The notes beneath the pieces were generated by a model. It ran no database searches. It saw only the letters and a program-made list of their open reading frames with translations, and had not been told where the DNA came from. Below, in pieces: positions 25,266 through 33,029 of a stretch of DNA of 33,029 nucleotides; the first letter of the stretch is position 1, and each line of letters begins with the position of its first letter. The position numbers were made by a program, and so were the translations under genes. The DNA comes from Vicinamibacterales bacterium (lineage in GTDB: Bacteria > Acidobacteriota > Vicinamibacteria > Vicinamibacterales > 2-12-FULL-66-21), in the NCBI GenBank assembly GCA_036496585.1, contig DASXLB010000025.1:1-33029 (forward strand). The letters are read 5' to 3'.

Positions 25266-27797
25266 TCAGACGGCCACGTCGACGCCGCCGAGCACGCGCT
25301 CGAGATCGCTGACGGTGAACGGCTTGGTCAGCACCGGAATGCCGGCGAACTCGCGGTCGAGGCTGCTCAGCGTCGAGGGGTCCCCGGTCACGAAGACGAA
25401 GCGCCGCGCGACATCGGGCTGGGTCGCGGACAGATGGCGCAGACAGTCCAGGCCATTCCCGTCGGCGAGGCGCAGATCGCAGAGCACCAGGTCGAGCAGC
25501 GCGCCGGCCGCGGCGGTCTTCGACTCGGCGAGCGAGGCCGCCTCGATGACCGTGTACTGGCGCCTGGTGAGCAACCTGACCAGCAGGTCGCGAATTGGCC
25601 GCTCGTCTTCGATGACCAGCGCATAGCGAGTGCCGGCCGCGGGGGACGGAGTTGACCTCCGCGCCGGAGTCACGGCCGAAGCGGCGTCGGCGGCTGGCGG
25701 CGATGCGGCGGTCGCCGGATCAGGGAGAGCCTGGGCGGGAAGGGTGAGCTGAAAAGCGGCGCCGGCGGCGGTGTCGAGCAGCTCCAGCGACCCGCCGTGC
25801 GCCCTGGCGATCCCCAGGCCCAGCGACAGGCCGAGGCCGGTGCCTTCTCCCACTTCTTTCGTCGTGAAGAACGGCTCGAACACTCGTCCACGCAGCTCTG
25901 GAGTCACGCCCGGGCCGTCGTCGACGACCTGCAGCGTGTGCAGGCGCGCGCCGCCGCCGGTGCGGATGACGATCCGGCCCGGGTGATCGCCGATCGCGTG
26001 CTCGGCGTTGAGCACGAGGTTCAAGGCGACCTGCTGGATCTCCTCGCGGTTGACGAGCACCGGCAGCATGCCGTCGGCGAGATCGAGGGCGAGCGTGATG
26101 TTCTGCTGCGCGAGGTGGTGCTCGCGGAGACCGGCGGTCGCGCGCGCGATCTGATTCAGATCGGCGCGGACGCGGTCGCCAGGGCTCTTGCGTACAAAGG
26201 CGAGCAGGTTCCGGACGATCTGGCCGGCGCGGGTGGCTTCCTGCCGTATCAGGTGGAGATCGCGCGTGTGGTCGACGCCGTTTTCCTCGAGCATCAGCTC
26301 GACCGAACCGATGATCGTCTGCAGCGGGTTGTTGATCTCGTGCGCCACGCCGGCGACCAGCTCGCCGACCGCCGACAGGCGTTCGCTGTGAACGAGCTTG
26401 TCCCGCAGCTTCAGCTCGTCGGTGATGTCGCGCTGCACGCCGACGAAATGGGTGACGTGCCCGGACCCGTCGCGCAGCGCCACCACCGTGCACGACGCCG
26501 GGAAGCGGTCGCCGCTCTTGCGGCGATGGACCAGCGTGCCGCGCCAGACGCCCTGCTTGCGCACCTCGGTGCCGATGTCGTCCACTGACGGGTCGGCGTC
26601 GCGCTCGAGGAGCGACGCCAGCCGCATCCCCTGCAGCTCCGCGCGGGTGTAGCCGAGCGCCTGCACGCAGGCGTCGTTGGCGTGCACGAAGACGCTGCGC
26701 GCGTCGGTGATGAGGATGAGGTCGCCCGTCTGCTCGGTGGCGGCGGCAAGCAGCCGCATCCGCGCATCCGACCGCTCGAGCTCACCGCTCTCGACCGACA
26801 GCCGCAGCGTCAGCAGTCCCAGGCCCGCCACCATCGAAAGAATGGTGAGCAGCAGCCGGACCGAGTCGGCGGGATCCCCCATCGGCTGAACGCGCAACAG
26901 CCCGAAGCCGATCGTCGGAATGAGCAGCACCGGGGTAGCCGAGATAACGGCCGTCCGCCAGCCGCCGCGCGGCGGGTTCTCGTCGGCCCATCCGGCCGAG
27001 GCCGGCGATTCGTGCGCCGCCCACAGATATCCCATGTAGGGAACGATCCACGCCAGGTCGTAGATGCTCCCTTCGTAGTAAAGATTGGCGCCAATCGCGG
27101 CGCTGGCGAATCGGCGCAGGAAGAAGCCAAGCCCCGTCACAGCGGTGAGCACGATGAACGTCCTGCTCCACGCGGTTTTCCGAGCGAACCACGCCGACCC
27201 CGCCAGACCGGCGAAGAGGACGAACCGCTGCACCTGGACGAGCGTCAGCAGTGTCGATTGCGGCGATGGACGGCCATCGGCCGGCACGACGCTCGGCACC
27301 ATGATGAAGTAGGCATAGACGAACCCCATCAAGGTTGCGTAGCTCGCCATGTCGAGGCCGATCGGCCAGCTGTCGCCCCTGCGGATGCCGCGGTGCGGGC
27401 GCGCGAGCAGCGCGACGACGGGACCGATGCCGCCGCACAGGCTGAACATCGTGTGCCACTGCACCCAGCTGACCTCGGCGCTGACGCTGTTGACGGCGAA
27501 TCCGCATTCGCCGATGCACCACAGCAGGAATCCGGCCGCCGCGGCGTCCCAGAACAGGCGGTGCGTCCCCTCCCAATCGCGGCGGCGGCGGAAAATCACG
27601 GCGCAGACCGTGAGCACCAGGAGGATGAGCAGCGCGTCAGCGACGACAATGCGTACGAGGGGGTACGCGGCGAGTCCCACCCCCGCCGCCAGGTAGACGA
27701 GCGTGTACAGGATTGCGAAGATCAGGAAGTGCAAGATGGCCCTAAACGAGGGGAGGATTTGACTGTACGCGCAAATCCAGCCGCCGTCAATCTGCAC
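25266..27797 (-). CDS. Membrane hybrid sensor histidine kinase (7-8 TM, PAS, HisKA, HATPase, receiver)
   Basis: Hybrid kinase of about 843 residues starting at GTG 27797 (start uncertain; no ATG lies near the N-terminus). The first ~340 residues hold about eight to ten hydrophobic segments, forming an intramembrane sensory region. A PAS domain follows (about 375-470; AATEQTGDLILITDARSVFV, GVQRDITDELKLRDKLVHSE). Phospho-acceptor is H486 in GVAHEINNPLQTIIG. ATPase boxes: NLVLNAEHAI (N), VVDDGPGV (G1) and GEGTGLGLSLGLGIARAHGG (G2). After a Pro/Ala linker the receiver domain has D774 in LCDLRLADGNG and the conserved Lys in VLTKPFT. No output-domain regulator is adjacent; the divergent PilZ gene is the closest signalling partner. 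Confidence 0.92.
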   Translation of the reverse strand: MQIDGGWICAYSQILPSFRAILHFLIFAILYTLVYLAAGVGLAAYPLVRIVVADALLILLVLTVCAVIFRRRRDWEGTHRLFWDAAAAGFLLWCIGECGFAVNSVSAEVSWVQWHTMFSLCGGIGPVVALLARPHRGIRRGDSWPIGLDMASYATLMGFVYAYFIMVPSVVPADGRPSPQSTLLTLVQVQRFVLFAGLAGSAWFARKTAWSRTFIVLTAVTGLGFFLRRFASAAIGANLYYEGSIYDLAWIVPYMGYLWAAHESPASAGWADENPPRGGWRTAVISATPVLLIPTIGFGLLRVQPMGDPADSVRLLLTILSMVAGLGLLTLRLSVESGELERSDARMRLLAAATEQTGDLILITDARSVFVHANDACVQALGYTRAELQGMRLASLLERDADPSVDDIGTEVRKQGVWRGTLVHRRKSGDRFPASCTVVALRDGSGHVTHFVGVQRDITDELKLRDKLVHSERLSAVGELVAGVAHEINNPLQTIIGSVELMLEENGVDHTRDLHLIRQEATRAGQIVRNLLAFVRKSPGDRVRADLNQIARATAGLREHHLAQQNITLALDLADGMLPVLVNREEIQQVALNLVLNAEHAIGDHPGRIVIRTGGGARLHTLQVVDDGPGVTPELRGRVFEPFFTTKEVGEGTGLGLSLGLGIARAHGGSLELLDTAAGAAFQLTLPAQALPDPATAASPPAADAASAVTPARRSTPSPAAGTRYALVIEDERPIRDLLVRLLTRRQYTVIEAASLAESKTAAAGALLDLVLCDLRLADGNGLDCLRHLSATQPDVARRFVFVTGDPSTLSSLDREFAGIPVLTKPFTVSDLERVLGGVDVAV

Positions 27798-27834
27798 GCC
27801 GCCGGCATGGATTTAGTATAGTCACCGGCATCTC

Positions 27835-28218
27835 ATGACCGACGAGAGCCAGCGCGACGAGCGCGTCATCGTACCGTCTCCCCTGCACGGCGAGGTGCAG
27901 GTTTATCAGCCGATGACCATTCTCGACATCAGCCGCGGCGGCACGCAGATCGAGACGGCGTTTTCGCTGCAGGTCGACTCGCTCCACGACTTCCGCATCT
28001 CGCTCGGCGAACGGTCGATCGTGGTGAAGGGACGCATCGCCAGCTGTCACGTCGGCGAATCGAGGGAAGGCGTGACCCTGCACCGCATCGGCGTCGAGTT
28101 CATCGAAACCTCCGGCCACGTCCAGTCAGCGCTCACCCACTTCGTCGAGGCCCTGAAACTGGTGCAGCGCGCGCACGCCCCCACCCCGTCGGTGATCGAA
28201 GGACAGATCGCCGAATAG
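27835..28218 (+). CDS. PilZ domain protein
   Basis: Cytoplasmic single-domain protein of 127 residues. The c-di-GMP-binding pattern is partly present: an N-terminal Arg motif (QRDERVIV) and ILDISRGGTQIET matching the D/NxSxxG motif, followed by the beta-barrel pattern (VVKGRIASCH, HRIGVEFIET). The Arg motif is shorter (RxxR) than the usual RxxxR, so binding should not be assumed. It is divergent from the hybrid kinase gene by 37 bases, and its stop is 2 bases from the convergent M28 gene. An AT-rich ATTTAGTATAGTC stretch in the spacer could serve as a -10 element on either strand. Confidence 0.85.
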   Translation: MTDESQRDERVIVPSPLHGEVQVYQPMTILDISRGGTQIETAFSLQVDSLHDFRISLGERSIVVKGRIASCHVGESREGVTLHRIGVEFIETSGHVQSALTHFVEALKLVQRAHAPTPSVIEGQIAE

Positions 28219-28220
28219 CG

Positions 28221-29642
28221 CTACGACTCGACGCGCGGCGGCGACACGTACACGCTGACGGTGCTTTCGTGGCCATCGGTGTCGACGGCGGCGACGCCGA
28301 ACACCCAGTCGTCGATGTTCATCCGGGGGAACGTGTACTCGGAGACGGCGCCGACGGTGATCTCGTGCTCCCAGCCGGGCGCCCAGGCGCTGCGCCAGAA
28401 GATGCGATAGCCGGCGGCGCCGGGCGATGCCTCCCAGCGCAGGTGGGCGTCGTAGCCGGACGGACGGCGATCGAGCGTCGGCGTGAGGCGGCCGCTCGCC
28501 GGCGCCTTGCGGGCGACGGCCGGCGGCGGAGGCGCGAGCGCCAGCGTCGCCATCGCGGCAGCGTTGAGGCGCGCGTTCTGCGCGAGATAGTGGACGTCGA
28601 CGCCGTCGAGCGTGTCGTTCGGGCCGTGCTGCTTCCCGTAGTTCTCCTTCGACTCGCGGAACCCGATCGCGGCGAACCCCTCGGCGTTGAGCGCGCTGTG
28701 GTCGCCGCCGCGGCTGAATCGATCGGCGCGCGCCATCAGCCGCACCTGGTGATCGGGCACATAGGCGGCGCCAATTCGCGCCGCAAACACCGCCAGCTCA
28801 CGAGACGGCGAATCCTCCGGCCCCTCCGAGTAGATGCGAACGGTGGCGCTGTCGACGCTGCCGTCGCCGCCGTGCGAGTTGCCGACGATGTCGTCGTTGA
28901 ACCACGCCTGGATCGGGATGCTCTGCGCCTTTGCCATCTTGGCGTGCGCGCCCGAGCCGATCAGTCCCTGTTCTTCGCCCGCCACGCACATGAACACAAG
29001 CGTCGCGTCGAAATCGATCCCGCTCTCGGCGAAGACCCGCGCCAGTTCCATCGACAGCACCGTCCCGCTCCCGTCGTCGTTGGCCCCGGGCGCATCGATG
29101 TTGTAGTCCTGGCCGGGACGGGTCTGGGGGTCGGCTGAGACTGGCGGGCCTCCGGCCGCCGTCGCGGGCGGCGCTGCCCCGCCGCTGCGCTGCGGCGCGC
29201 CGCCGGCGTTGTTGCCCTGCTGGCCGGCGGCGCCGAGGTTCAGCGAATCGTAGTGGCCGCTGACGTAGATGCGCCGCGGCGAGCGGCCGGGCAGCACCGC
29301 CAACACGTTGCGGAGCTCGACATCGCGCGTGATGCGCCCCTTGGCTGGAATCTGGTAGGTGTCGAAGCTGACCTGCAGGCGCGGACTGCTCCGCTTCAGC
29401 TCGTCGAAAATCCACTGGCGCGCCGCGCCGATGCCGCGCGCCGGCGATGTGGCGTCGGACAGCGTGTTCCGCGTGCCGAATCCGACGAGCCTGCTCAGCA
29501 GCTGCTGCATGCGCTCTTCGGAGATTGAGCCGAGCAGCTTGACAATGCGCGGATCGATCGAGGCCGCCGGCGCCTGCGCATGCACGCCCGCCGTCGACGC
29601 CACGACCAGCATCATCCCCGCTAGCCCGAGCACCCTTAGCAC
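28221..29642 (-). CDS. Exported M28-family zinc aminopeptidase with C-terminal Fn3-like domain
   Basis: Secreted di-zinc peptidase, about 473 residues. Zinc ligands and catalytic residues are visible in IYVSGHYDSLNLG (H, D), DAPGANDDGSGTVLSMELAR (D), MCVAGEEQGLIGSGAHAKMA (catalytic E, ligand E), WFNDDIVGNSHGG (D) and GGDHSALNAEGFAAIGFRES (H). The last 90 residues (YDAHLRWEASPGAAGYRIFW, then VFGVAAVDTDGHESTVSVY) look like a fibronectin-III-type domain. The start is ambiguous: GTG 29642 lies inside a family A repeat and gives the better signal peptide (VLRVLGLAGMMLVVASTAGV, then HAQA); ATG 29615 gives a short one. A low-complexity Gly/Ala/Gln insert follows the first zinc motif. Confidence 0.9.
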   Translation of the reverse strand: MLRVLGLAGMMLVVASTAGVHAQAPAASIDPRIVKLLGSISEERMQQLLSRLVGFGTRNTLSDATSPARGIGAARQWIFDELKRSSPRLQVSFDTYQIPAKGRITRDVELRNVLAVLPGRSPRRIYVSGHYDSLNLGAAGQQGNNAGGAPQRSGGAAPPATAAGGPPVSADPQTRPGQDYNIDAPGANDDGSGTVLSMELARVFAESGIDFDATLVFMCVAGEEQGLIGSGAHAKMAKAQSIPIQAWFNDDIVGNSHGGDGSVDSATVRIYSEGPEDSPSRELAVFAARIGAAYVPDHQVRLMARADRFSRGGDHSALNAEGFAAIGFRESKENYGKQHGPNDTLDGVDVHYLAQNARLNAAAMATLALAPPPPAVARKAPASGRLTPTLDRRPSGYDAHLRWEASPGAAGYRIFWRSAWAPGWEHEITVGAVSEYTFPRMNIDDWVFGVAAVDTDGHESTVSVYVSPPRVES

Positions 29643-29706
29643 CTTCAGCACCCTTAGCACACGCACCTTTCGCCCCCTTAGCCCCTTTAGCACCCTTTGC
29701 ACCCTT
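29618..29706 (-). repeat. Family A repeat run joining the cyclotransferase stop to the M28 start
   Basis: On the coding (minus) strand this is a single-orientation run of GGTGCTAAA / GGGTGCAAA-type units. The first units are the last codons of the cyclotransferase gene (encoding GCKGC) and supply its TAA; the last units supply the GTG codons that can start the M28 signal peptide. No inverted partner run is present here, unlike the two arrays of the PDH operon. Confidence 0.8.
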
Positions 29707-30100
29707 GCGAGACGTGCCCCAGATAATCGCCTGACGCGATGCGCGGCGCCTTGCCGAGCGGCGCGTTGTAAAAATACGCCCACGCCCTGGCATGGCTGCC
29801 GTCGGGCAGCGCCACGTCGGTCTGCGCGCGGGCGTAGAGGCTGCGATCGGGATCTTCGGGCCGGTAGCCCTCGATGTCGTCGAGGGCGGCGAGCACCGCC
29901 GGCGGATCGCTCATGTCGTAGAGCTCCCCCCAGACGCGCCCTTCGCTCGCGGGCACGAGCGCCGGATAGAGACCGAGATCGAACAGCGCGCCGTGCGTCT
30001 CGGCCCGGCCCAGATAGCGAAGCTTGTCGTCGATCCCGGCGCGCCGCCGCCGGTCGAACCCCGCCATCAGCGTGCCGTAGAAGAAGACGAGCTCGGACAC
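29687..30100 (-). CDS. Gamma-glutamylcyclotransferase-family protein
   Basis: Small enzyme-like protein of 137 residues of the GGCT/AIG2 fold, which forms 5-oxoproline from gamma-glutamyl substrates. Evidence: N-terminal substrate loop FFYGTLMAGF, GALFDLGLYPALVP, GRVWGELYDM, and the catalytic glutamate in LDDIEGYRPED. The start is placed at GTG 30100 because the fold begins two residues later and upstream codons encode an Arg/Pro-rich stretch; there is no clear Shine-Dalgarno. The last five residues (GCKGC) and the TAA stop come from an invading 9-nt repeat. Confidence 0.85.
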   Translation of the reverse strand: MSELVFFYGTLMAGFDRRRRAGIDDKLRYLGRAETHGALFDLGLYPALVPASEGRVWGELYDMSDPPAVLAALDDIEGYRPEDPDRSLYARAQTDVALPDGSHARAWAYFYNAPLGKAPRIASGDYLGHVSQGCKGC

Positions 30101-30170
30101 GATGTGAAGACTAGCACGGGGGAGGGGCGCTGGAGGACGGGGGCGGACAGCCGGGAGACGGCCACACGGT

Positions 30171-30207
30171 CGTACAACAAAGAGGGAGTGGCGAATGGCC
30201 ACTCCCT
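30171..30207 (-). terminator. Intrinsic terminator after the membrane-anchored unknown gene
   Basis: Stem AGGGAGTGGC / GCCACTCCCT (30198-30207 and 30183-30192, perfect 10 bp) with a 5-base loop; on the minus strand it is followed by CTTTGTTGTACG. It lies 45 bases after the stop at 30252 and before the cyclotransferase gene, separating the two transcripts. Confidence 0.75.
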
Positions 30208-30251
30208 TGATAACAGCGAGGCACTATCCCCGCCCGACGCACCGGCCGCCG

Positions 30252-31364
30252 TTAGCGGTTCGGCGTCGGCGGCTTGGGGGCTTCCAGAGCGTGCAAGGCC
30301 TCGCCGTGCAGCTCGTGAAGTTGCTTGGGAAGCTGATGCAGCGCGCTGCCGTCGTGCGGGAATTTCGCCAGTGCGTCGAACACGTCCGACGGGACGGCGA
30401 ACGAGAGCGCAACGGTCTTGCCGGTTCCGGAGAGCTGCAGCGAATTGATCATCGCGGTGGCCTTCGGATCGCTCTGCATGCGGCCCAGGGCGAGCAGCCC
30501 CTGCACGACCTGGCGCAGGTTCTCGGCCGACTGGTCGTCGCGCGTCTCGGCGCGGAGCATGCCGCTCAGGCCGCCGTCGATGTGGGTCATCACGGCGAAG
30601 GTCTTGATTGAGGGAATCTTGCTGGCGATCTCGGGAGAGAGGTGGACCTGGCTCTGGATGGCGTCGAAACGGCCGACCGCCCAGGCGTTGTTGCCGTTGT
30701 CGATGTCGGCCACCAGCTCCATCATGTCGTTGTTGCTGGTGATGCTGCGCGCCGAGAGCTGCGCGTCGATCGAGCTCTTGATCGCGTCTTCGCTGCCGAT
30801 GCCGACGAGCCCTGGCTCGAGAAAGGCGAGGACGATCGTGTGCGGCGGCTTGCCGACCGTCGTGCCGTCGGGCGCGACGTTGACGGCGGTGTGATCGACA
30901 TTGGTCGCCTTGACCAGCCGCTTACCCTTGTATTCCTCGACGACGCCGCCGTGCTCGCGGACGAGGGATTCGAGTTGCGTCGTGTTGAACCGCCCGCGCG
31001 CAACCACCAGTCCGTTCGGCTGCTGCTGGAGGCCGGCGGCGCCCGGAGTGGTCATCGCCGCCACCACGTAATCGATGTCGTGCTCGATGTCGATCCCGGT
31101 CTCCGCGGCGAACTCACGCTGGCCAGTTTCATTGGGCAGCGCCGCTTTCATCTTCTGGCGCAGGTCCGAATCCATCACTTCGCGCACGTTCGCGTAGGCG
31201 ACGACAGTCGCATCGGCCGGCACGTAGCTCAGTTCCGACGGCCCGGACCGGGAGGCCGCCAACGACGGGAAACCGCCGCCGTAGTAAGCGACGAGCCCCG
31301 TTCCCAGCCCGACCACGACGATGCCCGCCGAAGCGGCCATGAAATAACGCGTCTTTTTCGTCAT
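30252..31364 (-). CDS. Membrane-anchored protein of unknown function
   Basis: Protein of 370 residues that I do not recognise with certainty. The N-terminus has one membrane anchor or uncleaved signal (MTKKTRYFMAASAGIVVVGL, then GTGLVAYYGGGF). The rest is an extracytoplasmic region with repeated alpha/beta patterns (LSYVPADATVVAYANVREVM, IDIEHDIDYVVAAMTTPGAA, HTIVLAFLEPGLVGIGSEDA, FAVMTHIDGGLSGMLRAETR). This resembles bacterial proteins that assess their own per-instance values (DUF3352-like pattern), but that is a weak guess. The start at 31364 is set by AGAGGGG 9 bases upstream. It is bounded by its own promoter-like sequence and terminator, so it is probably monocistronic. Confidence 0.8.
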   Translation of the reverse strand: MTKKTRYFMAASAGIVVVGLGTGLVAYYGGGFPSLAASRSGPSELSYVPADATVVAYANVREVMDSDLRQKMKAALPNETGQREFAAETGIDIEHDIDYVVAAMTTPGAAGLQQQPNGLVVARGRFNTTQLESLVREHGGVVEEYKGKRLVKATNVDHTAVNVAPDGTTVGKPPHTIVLAFLEPGLVGIGSEDAIKSSIDAQLSARSITSNNDMMELVADIDNGNNAWAVGRFDAIQSQVHLSPEIASKIPSIKTFAVMTHIDGGLSGMLRAETRDDQSAENLRQVVQGLLALGRMQSDPKATAMINSLQLSGTGKTVALSFAVPSDVFDALAKFPHDGSALHQLPKQLHELHGEALHALEAPKPPTPNR

Positions 31365-31385
31365 ACGCGGCGACCCCTCTGGAGG

Positions 31386-31416
31386 ATTATACAGATCTCT
31401 TGGGTAAAAAGTTCCG
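31386..31416 (-). promoter_or_regulatory. Candidate promoter for the membrane-anchored unknown gene
   Basis: On the minus strand a perfect TATAAT (complement at 31386-31391) is preceded by GGAACTTTTTACCC, with 17 bases between GAACTT and TATAAT. The predicted start of transcription, near 31379, would leave the Shine-Dalgarno at the very 5' end of the message, a very short leader. GGAACTT also resembles the -35 of extracytoplasmic-stress sigma factors. Confidence 0.45.
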
Positions 31417-31440
31417 CTTGCGGGATCTAAGTGTCCGGGA

Positions 31441-31460
31441 TCGAACAGGTTACTGTTCGA
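31441..31460 (-). terminator. 8-bp hairpin over the stop codon of the ABC permease gene
   Basis: TCGAACAG-GTTA-CTGTTCGA is a perfect 8-bp stem with a 4-base loop that contains the TAA stop. No U-tract follows on the minus strand, so at best it is a weak terminator or a 3'-end stabiliser of the exporter transcript. Confidence 0.35.
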
Positions 31461-32286
31461 GGACGTATTCCTTGCGCTCAACACTTACAGCCGCAATCCA
31501 CAGAAATCCGAGCAGAATCACGGCCAGCCAGAAGAGGGCCTGTGGCGCGCTGGGATTTTCGTGAAAGATCCCCTGGATCAGCGAGAGCACGTTGTCGTTG
31601 GGCATCGCGTGGGGCACGAGCGCCTGCAGGTAATAGGCGACCGTGAACTTCTTGAGGTAGCCCGGGAAGGCCAGCGCCACCTGCTCCCAGCCGAAAATGA
31701 AGATCAGGCCGACCAGGAGCGGCCGCTTGAAGCGCGCGCCGATGCACGCGAACACCGCTCCGTAGGCCGCCAGCCCGATGGCCAGCAGCACCAGGTCCTT
31801 GACCAGGTCGAGGAACGACCCGCCCAGACTGCCGCGGAGCGGGACGATGCAGAGGTAGACGATGACCACCGACGGCAGCACGACGAAAATCGTGCAGGCG
31901 AGGTAGGCGAGGAACTTGCCCACCAGGACCGCACCACGCGGAACCGGCCGGGTAAACAGATAGGTGATCGTCTTGTCTTCGATTTCGTCAGCGATCAGCG
32001 ATGTACCGTAGAACACGCCGAGCACCGGCACGATGAAGCGAAGATAGAACACCCAGATCATCAGCCCGAAGATCGACGGGCCCGCCATCCGCATCCCGTT
32101 CATCTGGAACACCGGCGCGCCGAACGTGTCGAGCGCCCGCAGCAGGACCGAGATCAGCACCGGCGCGCCGACCACCAGGCCCATGAAGATCGTCCGGCGC
32201 GACCACAACATCTCGCCGATCGAGAGATCGAAGACCCGCATCGCCGAAACGAGATAGCCCGGCGTGCGGGTCGGCGTCTGCATCAT
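31450..32286 (-). CDS. ABC-2 type transporter permease
   Basis: Integral membrane subunit of an exporter, 278 residues with about six hydrophobic segments (IFMGLVVGAPVLISVLL, IFGLMIWVFYLRFIVPVLGV, FLAYLACTIFVVLPSVVIVY, LVLLAIGLAAYGAVFACIGA, PLLVGLIFIFGW, LFWLAVILLGFLWIAAVSV). The cytoplasmic loop motif LIADEIEDKTITYLFTRPVP is typical of ABC-2 permeases. Its ATG overlaps the TGA of the ATPase gene by one base (TGATG), so the two are translationally coupled. The substrate is unknown. Confidence 0.92.
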   Translation of the reverse strand: MMQTPTRTPGYLVSAMRVFDLSIGEMLWSRRTIFMGLVVGAPVLISVLLRALDTFGAPVFQMNGMRMAGPSIFGLMIWVFYLRFIVPVLGVFYGTSLIADEIEDKTITYLFTRPVPRGAVLVGKFLAYLACTIFVVLPSVVIVYLCIVPLRGSLGGSFLDLVKDLVLLAIGLAAYGAVFACIGARFKRPLLVGLIFIFGWEQVALAFPGYLKKFTVAYYLQALVPHAMPNDNVLSLIQGIFHENPSAPQALFWLAVILLGFLWIAAVSVERKEYVLEQ

Positions 32287-33029
32287 CACTTCACCAGGTA
32301 CTGGAAGACGGCCTGCAGGTTGTCGTCGGGGGACGTCACCTCGTCGATCGCGCCGCACTCGCCGCTCGCCGCCAGTTCCGTCACGCGTGCGTAGAACAGA
32401 TCCGGCTTGCCGGTCTCGACGACGACCGCGCCGGGCTCGAACTTCAGGCTGCGGATGTCGTCTTCCGCGCGGTCGAGGAAGACCCGGGCGATGCGCAGCG
32501 GGTCGTCGGCGCGGACGTAGACGGTGTGCGGGTGCTCGTCGATCAGTTCGCGGATCTGGTGGATGTCCCCCTCGGCGAGGATCCGGCCGTTGTTGATCAG
32601 CAGGATGTTGGAGGTCATCGACTCGATCTCGTGCAGGATGTGGCTCGAGACGATGACGCTCTTGCCGGCGCGGGCCCACTCACGGATCAGGCGGACGGTC
32701 TTGCGCCGGCCGATCGGGTCCATGCCGGAGAGCGGCTCGTCGAGAATCAGCAACTGCGGATCGTGGACGAGCGCCTGCGCCATCTTCACGCGCTGGCGCA
32801 TGCCCTTGCTGTAGGCGCCGATTTTCTTGTTCGCCGCCTCCATGAGGTCGACGTCGGTCAACGCCTTCTTCGCGGCCTCGTCGGCCTCCCGCTCGCTGAG
32901 CCCGTTCAGGCGCACCAGCGCGGTCACCCACTCGAGGCCGGTCATCCGCTCGTAGAAGGCGTCCTGCTCGGGGCAGAATCCGATCCGGAAATAGATCTTC
33001 GGATTGCGCCAGATCGGCTCGCCGAAGAC
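32286..33029 (-). CDS. ABC transporter ATP-binding protein, 5' end beyond the right edge
   Basis: The visible 247 residues are the C-terminal part of an exporter ATPase. Q-loop region IGFCPEQDAFYERMTG; signature variant YSKGMRQRVKMAQAL; Walker B LLILDEPLSGMDP; H-loop SSHILHE; followed by the C-terminal regulatory extension common in ABC-2 ATPases. Walker A lies outside the window. The stop codon overlaps the start of the permease gene. Confidence 0.94.
   Translation of the reverse strand, partial: VFGEPIWRNPKIYFRIGFCPEQDAFYERMTGLEWVTALVRLNGLSEREADEAAKKALTDVDLMEAANKKIGAYSKGMRQRVKMAQALVHDPQLLILDEPLSGMDPIGRRKTVRLIREWARAGKSVIVSSHILHEIESMTSNILLINNGRILAEGDIHQIRELIDEHPHTVYVRADDPLRIARVFLDRAEDDIRSLKFEPGAVVVETGKPDLFYARVTELAASGECGAIDEVTSPDDNLQAVFQYLVK

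Overview
The window is a GC-rich bacterial chromosomal segment, densely coded on both strands. It has no tRNA, rRNA, insertion sequence, phage gene or CRISPR array that I can see. Three things point to Acidobacteriota, probably the Vicinamibacteria (subgroup 6) type: a large TonB-dependent receptor with an N-terminal carboxypeptidase-regulatory-like domain, a homodimeric AceE-type pyruvate dehydrogenase, and many exported TPR, PEGA and M28 proteins. This assignment is inference and was not checked against a database.

Layout. 1-5724 (minus) is the pyruvate dehydrogenase operon aceE-aceF-lpd; lpd runs off the left edge. 5796-7418 (plus) is an M49-like zinc peptidase. 7523-9706 (minus) holds a BON/LysM protein, an exported PEGA protein with PQQ-Tyr repeats, and a glycerophosphodiester phosphodiesterase. 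9765-13427 (plus) is a MoxR/ChlI-like AAA ATPase with its VWA partner, then a stand-alone LON-domain protein. 13442-15487 (minus) is folE, a BtuF-like binding protein and a small exported protein. 15468-16626 (plus) is an exported TPR protein and a VKOR-family membrane protein. 16846-20839 (minus) is a small exported protein, then thiolase, an isopropylmalate/isocitrate-type dehydrogenase and a second thiolase. 21130-25091 (plus) is the TonB receptor and a TPR protein. 25266-27797 (minus) is a hybrid histidine kinase, with a PilZ protein divergent from it. 28221-30100 (minus) is an M28 aminopeptidase and a gamma-glutamylcyclotransferase. 30252-33029 (minus) is a membrane-anchored unknown protein and an ABC-2 exporter whose ATPase runs off the right edge.

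The most unusual content is a layered set of low-complexity repeats with a period of about 9 nt, often arranged as a run followed by its own reverse complement. Family A (GGTGCTAAA-like) fills both spacers of the PDH operon and also joins the stop of the cyclotransferase gene to the start of the M28 gene. Family B (ACGAAGGAC-like) sits inside four genes (lpd, aceF, the VWA gene, the LON gene), always in the same reading phase and giving (A/T)-K-(E/D) runs; in aceF both arms of the palindrome are translated and make the interdomain linker. Family C (GATTG/GCCGATTG-like) fills two spacers that share an exact 19-mer. Family D is a REP-like pair of palindromes between convergent genes.

Two RNA-level arrangements also stand out. 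A perfect 16-bp hairpin encloses the Shine-Dalgarno sequence and start codon of the LysM gene. A strong intrinsic terminator ends right against the ribosome binding site of the TPR gene downstream of the TonB receptor, which suggests attenuation or readthrough control.
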